From CAWGGS01 sp963822095 (lineage in GTDB: Bacteria > Desulfobacterota > Desulfobulbia > Desulfobulbales > Desulfocapsaceae), in the NCBI GenBank assembly GCA_963822095.1, contig CAWGGS010000001.1, forward strand, positions 1 to 64,000: a stretch of 64,000 bases of DNA, written 5' to 3'. The translations under genes were made by a program, and so were the position numbers. The notes beneath the pieces were generated by a model. The model worked only from the letters and a program-made list of their open reading frames with translations, did no database searches and was not told the origin of the DNA. Positions 1 through 5,795 of this stretch are shown piece after piece; within the stretch, counting starts at the first letter, position 1; each line of letters opens with the position of its first letter.

Positions 1-1
1 A

Positions 2-1318
2 TGTATTGCTCTACCATTCGGGCCTATCACTGGATTTACCTTTGGAACGAACCAACAACTATCGAGGAGCTATGATCAACGCTATGATCTGACCGGGATC
101 CAGACAGGCAGTTTGCATTATCAATACAGCCGAGATCTGTTGGGCCGGGTCAAGACCATCACCGGAGTGGTGCCCATTGATCCCCAGGCTGGAACAGATA
201 GTTTTACCTACCAATCCGGCACCAGCAGGCTTTCTCAAAAGACCGGGAATGAGCCGAAGAGTTATACATTGGATGCCGACGGCAATATCACTTCCGACGG
301 GACTCTGACCTATCTGTATGATGCCCTGAATCGACTTATCCAGGTGAAGCAAGGTGAGAACGTCATTGCTGACTATGTCTATGATTCCTCCAACCGCCGG
401 ATAAAAAAGGATGTATCCGGTATGGTCACCTTGTATCAATATGATCTCCAGGGTAATCTTATAGCCGAGTCTGATGGATCCGGCACCGTGCAAAGGGAGT
501 ATATCTATTTTAATGGAGTGCCGATAGCTTTACGGGAGTATGTGAACAATCCCGGCACCTATTACTATATTAACGATCATCTCGGCACTCCCCAACAACT
601 TGTTTCTGCAACAGGAGTCGTTGTCTGGCAGGCTGCCTATTTCCCCTATGGCAAGGCTCAGGTACAGATTGAGACTGTTGGCAATAATCTGCGTTTTCCG
701 GGGCAATATTTTGACTCTGAGACCGGGTTGCACTATAATTGGCACAGATTCTATGATCCGGAGACTGGGCGGTATATTTCTGCTGATCCGATTGGTTTGG
801 ATGGGGGGATGAATCTGTATGCTTATGTTGGAGGGGATTCTATCAATGGATCAGACCCAACTGGATTAACTTGGAAAGAATCTTTCAAAATGTTTAAAGA
901 TTGGATTACAGGAGGTGGACCTGATTCAATCCCATTTGGACCAGGAAGTAATCAAGTTGACGATATGAAGGGTTCAGCGGGTGTAGAGCAAGCTCGCCAG
1001 GCCTTTTACTCTAAAAATGCTGGAGCGTCTTGCAATGGGGAATGTTCAAATAAATATCAACCTCTCACAAACTACAATCCTGGTTTTGGCCTATCAGGGT
1101 TATGGAAAGCTGGTTTTAATAGCACTCAACAATTTGTTGGAAATTTTAGAGTAGATATTTACCCTGACAACTCAACATGTACCATTACTATCATGCTTTC
1201 TAATACAACAAGTATGACCTCATTTTCTTATCGTTTGCTTCCTAGTTGGGAAAGATCATCTTTTGGGCCTGGCGGCAATACCAGACAGGTCTATTGGTGG
1301 ACGGAGCCAATCAAATGA
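2..1318 (+). CDS. RHS/YD-repeat protein, C-terminal part with polymorphic tip (5' truncated by window edge)
   Basis: The frame is open from base 2, so the start lies outside the window; 438 residues are visible. YD-type repeats lead into the RHS-associated core signature (R-F-Y-D-P-E-T-G-R-Y-I-S-A-D-P-I-G-L, about nt 748-801) and end in DPTGL (854-868). The following 149-residue tip is unrelated to the core and rich in Asn, Ser and aromatic residues. In RHS proteins the repeats form a shell that carries a variable C-terminal effector, often a toxin. I do not recognise this tip, so toxin activity is inferred from architecture only. The stop codon overlaps the start of the next gene (ATGA). Confidence 0.9.
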   Translation, partial: CIALPFGPITGFTFGTNQQLSRSYDQRYDLTGIQTGSLHYQYSRDLLGRVKTITGVVPIDPQAGTDSFTYQSGTSRLSQKTGNEPKSYTLDADGNITSDGTLTYLYDALNRLIQVKQGENVIADYVYDSSNRRIKKDVSGMVTLYQYDLQGNLIAESDGSGTVQREYIYFNGVPIALREYVNNPGTYYYINDHLGTPQQLVSATGVVVWQAAYFPYGKAQVQIETVGNNLRFPGQYFDSETGLHYNWHRFYDPETGRYISADPIGLDGGMNLYAYVGGDSINGSDPTGLTWKESFKMFKDWITGGGPDSIPFGPGSNQVDDMKGSAGVEQARQAFYSKNAGASCNGECSNKYQPLTNYNPGFGLSGLWKAGFNSTQQFVGNFRVDIYPDNSTCTITIMLSNTTSMTSFSYRLLPSWERSSFGPGGNTRQVYWWTEPIK

Positions 1319-1695
1319 GATTGCTTGTCATTTTGATCTGCTTGATACCTCTCATGTCAAGTTGTTCAATGAAGATCAATGATAACGATTTAATTGGAGA
1401 TTATATTGCGAATCATCCGTTTGGGTATGATGAATTATCAATAAAAAAAGATGGGACTTATATTCATATTTATAGTGGTAATGATGGTTCTAAATTTGAG
1501 AATCGTGGCAGATGGGATCTTAAAAGAAGTGAGGGAAAAGTCGAATTAACTTTCTCAAAGTTTAAATTTGGCCCACCGGAATATGGAACTGATGTTCCAG
1601 GTTACTGGGTAGTTAATGCTCAAAGATCAATCCTAGGACAAATTCGGCTAGTCATTGATTATGATTTAGACTATTATTATTACAAAAAGAATTGA
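1315..1695 (+). CDS. Small predicted lipoprotein, candidate immunity partner of the RHS tip
   Basis: 126 residues from ATG 1315, which overlaps the RHS stop codon as ATGA and implies translational coupling. The N-terminus is a lipoprotein signal: a hydrophobic stretch of Leu/Ile/Val followed by M-S-S-C at residues 14-17, a slightly relaxed lipobox. The mature part is polar and ends in a run of Tyr and Lys. A longer reading from 1246 exists but would run into the RHS gene and lose the signal peptide. Immediate position behind a polymorphic toxin-like tip is the usual place for an immunity gene; that role is inference, as I recognise no family. Confidence 0.72.
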   Translation: MRLLVILICLIPLMSSCSMKINDNDLIGDYIANHPFGYDELSIKKDGTYIHIYSGNDGSKFENRGRWDLKRSEGKVELTFSKFKFGPPEYGTDVPGYWVVNAQRSILGQIRLVIDYDLDYYYYKKN

Positions 1696-1710
1696 GATCT
1701 GCCAATGAAG

Positions 1711-1750
1711 AGTTTACCGGCTCCGCCCGGTTTAACGACTGATTGATTCT
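1711..1750 (+). repeat. Module-end repeat, copy 1
   Basis: A ~40 bp sequence containing the small inverted repeat ACCGG...CCGGT followed by TTAACGACTGATTG. A diverged copy lies at about 3345-3385 (ACCGGCTTGTCCGGT then GTAACGGCTGATTGG). Each copy lies downstream of one RHS-tip partner gene, which suggests a cassette boundary or recombination scar. Confidence 0.5.
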
Positions 1751-1968
1751 CTTTCCCAGCATCCGTCAAACATCTCCGTAGTTCGTTTCCTCTCGTCAGT
1801 CCCCATGGGCTCCCCTGGAAAATCATCCTTCTTCTCTTCTTCCCGAAAAACCCGGCATGGAGATCTATTACCACTAAACAGCCTTGCCATGTCAGGCAGC
1901 ATGGTGTAGAACTAAACCAGCTCTTTGACATGGCCCGAACCCTAAAGAAAAACAGCTCTTTGGGGTGA

Positions 1969-2424
1969 GAAGGCGTATCGTGGAATCTTGGCACCGATTA
2001 CTATGATCCGGATACTGGGCGGTATATCTCTGCTGATCCTATTGGGTTGGATGGGGGGATTAATCTTTATGTTTATGTTGGGGGAGATCCAGTTGACGGG
2101 ATTGACTCCAAGGGTCTCAATAGCGTTGTTATACCTAAAATATTGGGGGAAGTGATCGGAGAGTTTGGAAAAAGTCTGTTAGACGCCGGAATTTCTTGGA
2201 CTATAGGATCTTCAACTGGTGCTGTTTGTGCATCTATCTATTGCAAGAGGAGATATGTTCCTTCTTGGAATCATGCACTTTCAACATGCATGCGAGTTTT
2301 TAAGTTAAACAATATTCCTCCAGGTTCTCCAGGTTCATCGGCTGATTTGTTACTTGAATGTGCCGATAAATGTGTTGAATTTACTAAGAGACCTGAGTTT
2401 AAAAAACATTGTAGTTGTAAGTGA
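1969..2424 (+). pseudogene. Orphan RHS C-terminal tip (displaced rhs-CT fragment without start)
   Basis: The frame opens after a TGA at 1966-1968 and resumes RHS core sequence at about 1996 (D-Y-Y-D-P-D-T-G-R-Y-I-S-A-D-P-I-G-L), near-identical in protein and clearly similar in DNA to nt 748-835 of the upstream gene. After S-K-G-L a different tip of 101 residues begins at 2119; it contains seven cysteines. No proper start codon or ribosome binding site precedes the core fragment (the first ATG, 2047, is inside it), so it is probably silent unless recombined onto the full RHS gene. Such displaced tips are known at RHS loci of other bacteria. Tip function is unknown. Confidence 0.75.
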
Positions 2425-2434
2425 ATAGAAAAAT

Positions 2435-3082
2435 ATGCGTGCTATTATCTTAACATTCAGAAGTACAATTCTTTTGTCGTTCATTTTATTTTTTCAACAC
2501 AATATTGCTGTCGCTTCTGGCGGTAAGGAATATATAGATAGTGCCATAAAATACAATGAGTTAAATGAAATAATAATGAAGGATACAAGCAAAGAGCCTT
2601 TTGCAGAACTATATAATAGGAGGGAAAAACAGAAAGATAGACTATTAACCTCTCATCCGCCTACGAAAGAAACTCTTATTGAATTATCATTATCGACGAA
2701 CCGAGAAAATAAAATAGCGGCGATACTCAATATTCTTTTAAGGCAGCTAGTTGGGGAGGATTACCTTCAGCAGGTATTAAACCTTATCGAGAAAAATCAA
2801 GATGATTATATGATAAAGTTTTATTCATACTCCTACCTTGACGATAACTCTATAAAATTATTATCGAATCATAAAAAACAAATTTTATACTTACTAAGCC
2901 TTGAAAAGGATGAAAATCTTTTTATTGTTAATCTTCCATTGTTGGTTAGATTTAACTCAAAACAAACCGATAAGATTATTGAAAAGTTCTTATTAAAAAG
3001 TTCCTTAAAAATTAAAAAAGTAATGTGTGGGTACATTGAGGTGAATAACAAATTATTAGCTAAAAAGTTCTGTTCAAATTAA
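2435..3082 (+). CDS. Secreted or membrane-anchored helical protein, candidate immunity partner of the orphan tip
   Basis: 215 residues starting 11 nt after the orphan RHS tip. Residues 1-28 form a signal peptide (hydrophobic core, then A-V-A-S). The rest is Lys/Leu/Asn-rich and looks wholly alpha-helical with HEAT-like spacing, ending in C-S-N. AT content is clearly higher than in the core genes, consistent with horizontal origin. Its position behind a tip fragment parallels the lipoprotein gene at 1315, so an immunity role is inferred; no family is recognised. Confidence 0.65.
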   Translation: MRAIILTFRSTILLSFILFFQHNIAVASGGKEYIDSAIKYNELNEIIMKDTSKEPFAELYNRREKQKDRLLTSHPPTKETLIELSLSTNRENKIAAILNILLRQLVGEDYLQQVLNLIEKNQDDYMIKFYSYSYLDDNSIKLLSNHKKQILYLLSLEKDENLFIVNLPLLVRFNSKQTDKIIEKFLLKSSLKIKKVMCGYIEVNNKLLAKKFCSN

Positions 3083-3480
3083 ACAAATAAGCATCAACAA
3101 CAAGGTGACCCGTTCTAGTTATTTAAACTTCACTCTCGCGAAGCGACAAACCACGGGCTGACTTTGCCGAATCACCGCCCTCCAATTGTAGAAAAGTGGC
3201 AATGTCGCATAATGGCCCATTATGTTGCAGGGAAAAACGTAGGGGAGAAAGGGACGTCCTTCAATAATCAAATAAAGGCGAGAAAAAAACCCAGGGTCAA
3301 AAAACCCAGGGTCAGGTCTACACACTTGACAAAGCCACAATTCAATAAGGAGTTCACCGGCTTGTCCGGTGTAACGGCTGATTGGCAAAATTGGGCAACC
3401 ACATCTTCCAACAAACCGGGGGCAGGCCTAACCTAACTACCGCCCTTTGCGCATAACCAAGAGTAATGTCGTAAAAATTC
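3083..3480. other. Non-coding accessory spacer with palindrome and repeat remnants
   Basis: No convincing gene. It contains a near-perfect palindrome CATAATGG-C-CCATTATG at 3208-3224, and a direct repeat of ACCCAGGGTCA at about 3289-3314 that runs into GGTCTACACACTTGACA, a string I associate from memory with REP/RAYT-type mobile sequences. The second module-end repeat (about 3345-3385) lies here. Short open frames on both strands have no recognisable protein character. Confidence 0.5.
3345..3385 (+). repeat. Module-end repeat, copy 2
   Basis: Diverged copy of the element at 1711-1750: AGTTCACCGG-CTTGT-CCGGTGTAACGGCTGATTGG. The ACCGG/CCGGT arms are conserved. It lies about 260 nt downstream of the second partner gene. 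Confidence 0.5.
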
Positions 3481-3498
3481 AACCTACATGAGTGCGTA

Positions 3499-3659
3499 TT
3501 GGCGTTTAATGTGAGCCCGACTTTATATTTGCAAGCCCATTGGCATTTAATGTGAGCCCGTTGGCAAATATTGTGGGTCCGGCTCTATTTATAGTGGCAA
3601 ATAATGTGAGCCGAAATGGCCCTTGTTTGCAAGCCCAAGGGTGTTACGTTTGCAAGCCG
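3499..3659 (+). repeat. Interleaved short-repeat array (two repeat families)
   Basis: Four copies of a ~21 bp repeat, TTGGC(A/G)TTTAATGTGAGCCCG-like, start at 3499, 3540, 3561 (diverged, TTGTGGGTCCG) and 3594, interleaved with three copies of TTTGCAAGCC(C/G) at 3528, 3626 and 3649. Multiple ~20 bp repeats of this sort occur at the ends of some insertion sequences such as the IS21 family, where they bind transposase; no transposase gene is adjacent. Spacing is irregular and there are no unique spacers of constant length, so this is not a CRISPR. Confidence 0.7.
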
Positions 3660-3976
3660 TTACAGCTAGTCCTGCCAGAATATTTTTTCTCATTTGCCCT
3701 CTGCTGTTTTAAAAGAATAATGAGCCTTCCCTTAAAAGGCGGTCATTCTCCCAAAATTTTCTGTATTCAGCCACGGATACTCCTGCTCATCATGATCCCC
3801 ATGGGACCACCCATAACCACCAGCATCTCAAATTCGTTATATTGCGGTAGCGGGTCATCTGCAAACAACCGGGTACAGGAAAGGGTATGCCCCATTTTCC
3901 CGGCCCACTTCTCGATTGAGCCCAAACCCTCAAAAGGCACATGCTGCAACCAGTGAATATTCATGTTCATATCCAT
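3640..3976 (-). pseudogene. Decayed class I glutamine amidotransferase (GMP synthase-like)
   Basis: On the minus strand the first ~58 residues are a good GATase1 N-terminus (H-W-L-Q-H-V-P-F-E-G-L-G-S-I-E; L-V-V-M-G-G-P-M-G-I). Just after M-G-G-P-M-G-I one base is missing; in the shifted frame the expected H-D-E-Q-E-Y-P-W-L-N-T-E-N-F continues, then stops. Further degraded fragments that might match the region before the catalytic cysteine persist toward 3640 in other frames. The Cys-His-Glu triad is absent. It is the last gene of a three-gene minus-strand cluster, 28 nt from its neighbour. Confidence 0.75.
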
Positions 3977-4004
3977 TTATCGAAAAGTTCTGCACTCTCA
4001 ATCC

Positions 4005-4298
4005 TCAACGTGGCAGGCGGTAATCCTTGCCGGCATATTGGATGTTCTCGGCCGTCGGTGACATTGGCGCGACAGCGTGTACACCTCCGCATTCCGGACA
4101 CGATCCCATGTATGTTTCCAGGTCAAAAGCGGCCTCGCATTCCTGGCAGACTGTTGCCAATGTCCCCTGCATAATCTTCTGGTCCCTGACGGCGCCGCCG
4201 TGAGCATGAAAAACGAAGTCAACCAGCTCTCTGCCCTTGGAAAAAGGCCTACCTTCGCTGCCGTTACAGCTATATCCACATCCAGACATACCAACCAT
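4005..4298 (-). CDS. Conserved small zinc-ribbon protein of unknown function
   Basis: 97 residues. Two N-terminal cysteines (C7, C11) and a clear zinc ribbon, C51-x2-C54 ... C67-x2-C70 followed by G-G, indicate metal binding. The segment G-R-x-L-V-D-F-V-F-x-A-H-G-G-A and the C-terminal P-T-A-E-N-I-Q look like conserved family motifs, but I cannot name the family. Cytosolic: no signal peptide or membrane segment. Middle gene of a minus-strand cluster, 53 nt after the 144-residue gene. The ribbon could be rubredoxin-like or HypA-like; neither is established. Confidence 0.7.
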   Translation of the reverse strand: MVGMSGCGYSCNGSEGRPFSKGRELVDFVFHAHGGAVRDQKIMQGTLATVCQECEAAFDLETYMGSCPECGGVHAVAPMSPTAENIQYAGKDYRLPR

Positions 4299-4351
4299 CT
4301 TTTTTTATTTTTGATTTGAATTTCGACGTGGAGGGTTTCTTGTACTGTCGG

Positions 4352-4786
4352 CTACTGCATTTTGCGCCAGCCTTCACTAGTAAAGCGTTTTTCCCGCTCT
4401 ATGCCCCACTCCTTTATGGCTTTAACATAGGCCAGCAAATCGGTTTTAGCCAAGACCTGAATTTCTTGGCGTTCCCTGTTGCGTGTTTCGGTGTCATCGG
4501 GGGTAATACCTGCCCAGGTGACATATCCTCTGTCGAAGACCCAGTTCGCCGTCAATTCATCTGCATCCATGCCGAAAGTGGATGCATAGGTCTTGATGAG
4601 ATCCATATTCAGTTCCAAAACCCATTCGTTGTCCCATACCCTTTCCGGCCGGGTATGTTCTTGCCCCCTGCTGCACTCAGGGCAGAAGAGGATGTTGACG
4701 GATTTTTCATCAAGGAGCATCTTGCCAAAGAAGATCTCCGCACTTTTTCTGCCGCACCGACATTTTAAATGATAACTTTCGCACAT
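4352..4786 (-). CDS. Conserved cysteine-motif protein of unknown function
   Basis: 144 residues from ATG 4786-4784, preceded on the minus strand by GGAGATAG at good spacing. The N-terminal third has C9-x-C11 and C35-P-x-C38, probably a zinc finger; the rest is helical and charged with several Trp. No signal peptide. First gene of the minus-strand cluster, so its promoter should lie in 4787-4890, where a TATAAT on the minus strand (4831-4836) and an FNR-like palindrome (4870-4883) are seen. Function not recognised. Confidence 0.72.
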   Translation of the reverse strand: MCESYHLKCRCGRKSAEIFFGKMLLDEKSVNILFCPECSRGQEHTRPERVWDNEWVLELNMDLIKTYASTFGMDADELTANWVFDRGYVTWAGITPDDTETRNRERQEIQVLAKTDLLAYVKAIKEWGIEREKRFTSEGWRKMQ

Positions 4787-4830
4787 AGCCTATCTCCTTT
4801 TTCGCCGCTAAGTCAATGCTGGTTTCTAAA

Positions 4831-4883
4831 ATTATACCATCATGCTAATAAAAGAAGGGCGTATCTGCATTGACTTAGATCAA
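4831..4883 (-). promoter_or_regulatory. Possible activator-dependent promoter with FNR/CRP-type site
   Basis: On the minus strand a perfect -10 TATAAT (complement of 4831-4836) has no good -35 17 bp away, but upstream is TTGACTTAGATCAA (4870-4883), one base from the FNR-type consensus TTGAT-N4-ATCAA. Its centre is about 52 bp upstream of the predicted start, not an ideal class II position. The site overlaps the right arm (4867-4878) of a 12-bp inverted repeat whose left arm is 4808-4819. Confidence 0.4.
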
Positions 4884-5089
4884 GACCATGAATTTGTATA
4901 CTACAATCACTATTTGAGATGGGCAGGGGATAATGCTGTCTTGATATCTTGAAAATTGATTTTTGGGTATGCTCTTTTCTCCTGTAGTGCAGTGGAAAAC
5001 ACGTATTCCATGGCCAACAAAATGGCTCATTTGGGGTTGAGCAATTATTATTTGGTTTTAGGTGGAATTTGTTTTGTAGACGATTTTCC

Positions 5090-5141
5090 TTGACAAGAAG
5101 TGGCATATTTATGGATAGTGATTATCTATAAATATTATCTA
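5090..5141 (+). promoter_or_regulatory. perR promoter with PerR-type operator
   Basis: A consensus -35 TTGACA (5090-5095) is followed after 18 bp by GATAGT (5114-5119). Overlapping the -10 is GGATAGT-G-ATTATCT (5113-5127), an imperfect version of the perfect 7-1-7 palindrome upstream of katG. A further copy of ATTATCTAT lies at 5134-5142, so a second site or half-site is present. The arrangement predicts autorepression by PerR. Confidence 0.6.
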
Positions 5142-5155
5142 TCAGGGACTTTACT

Positions 5156-5605
5156 ATGAGCAAAGCTGAAATTACATCTGAAACACGACTCAAACAAATG
5201 ATCGAGAAGCTCAAAAAAAATGAGTTTCGTATAACACCACAGCGATATGCTGTTTTGAAAATACTTGCTCGTAGTGAGAATCATCCTTCGGCAGAGCGTA
5301 TTTACGAACAATTGAAAGCGGACTATCCGACGATGAGTCCGGCAACTGTTTATAAAACGATTAATCTTCTCAAGAAGAACCACGAGGTACTTGAATTAGA
5401 ATTCAGTGAAATGAGCAATAGGTATGATGGAAACAAGCCTTACCCTCATCCTCATATGATCTGTACGAAGTGTGGGACAATTATGGATCCACCAATGCTT
5501 GATATTGAAAAACTGAAAATTACAATGATGGAAGAAACAGGTTTTAGCATCAGCAGTCACCGACTGGATTTTTATGGTCTGTGTCCTGACTGCCAAAAGG
5601 GATGA
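5156..5605 (+). CDS. perR: Peroxide-responsive Fur-family repressor PerR
   Basis: 149 residues. Winged helix at 20-75 (R-I-T-P-Q-R; S-P-A-T-V-Y-K-T). The structural zinc site is C103/C106 and C143/C146. The regulatory metal site matches Bacillus PerR: H43, D91, H98, H100 and D111, the last being the Asp that typifies PerR rather than Fur. PerR senses H2O2 by metal-catalysed oxidation of its histidine ligands and releases DNA. katG lies 190 bp downstream with a matching operator, so the pair forms a peroxide-defence unit. The Shine-Dalgarno (CAGGGAC) is modest. Confidence 0.9.
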   Translation: MSKAEITSETRLKQMIEKLKKNEFRITPQRYAVLKILARSENHPSAERIYEQLKADYPTMSPATVYKTINLLKKNHEVLELEFSEMSNRYDGNKPYPHPHMICTKCGTIMDPPMLDIEKLKITMMEETGFSISSHRLDFYGLCPDCQKG

Positions 5606-5611
5606 TTTTTT

Positions 5612-5643
5612 TTGCGCTCTTCCAGATAATAATTATCTATAAA
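5612..5643 (+). promoter_or_regulatory. katG promoter region with perfect PerR box
   Basis: AGATAAT-A-ATTATCT at 5624-5638 is a perfect 7-1-7 inverted repeat of Fur/PerR type. It lies between a -35-like TTGCGC (5612-5617) and -10-like TATCTA/TATAAA (5634-5643), so bound PerR would block RNA polymerase. About 150 nt of leader then precede katG. Confidence 0.7.
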
Positions 5644-5795
5644 AATCAAATATCTTTTGATGACGGAATCGTGACGAGCAAATGGGATGGGTTGGTAAAA
5701 AGTTTAATCGTCACGTAAAAAAGCATCTTCTGGGCACTGCACAATAGACAATACAGTGTAGAAGACATGTTCAGAAAACACTAACAGGAGGCATT

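Larger units (their letters stand above)
4787..5155. other. Divergent intergenic region between the minus-strand cluster and perR
   Basis: 369 bp without a gene. It holds the minus-strand promoter candidate (4831-4883), a 12-bp inverted repeat CTAAGTCAATGC / GCATTGACTTAG (4808-4819, 4867-4878, 47 nt loop) and the perR promoter with operator (5090-5127). The middle (4885-5085) shows nothing recognisable. Confidence 0.6.

Noticed and set aside
3119..3436. Small open frames on both strands in the RHS-downstream spacer
   Set aside because: Low-complexity translations with repeat content, no ribosome binding sites; better explained as repeat remnants.
3499..3659. CRISPR array
   Set aside because: Two interleaved repeat types, irregular spacing and no constant-length spacers or cas genes.
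3738..3800. Selenocysteine or readthrough TGA in the glutamine amidotransferase fragment
   Set aside because: The homology resumes in a different frame and further breaks follow, so simple decay explains it.
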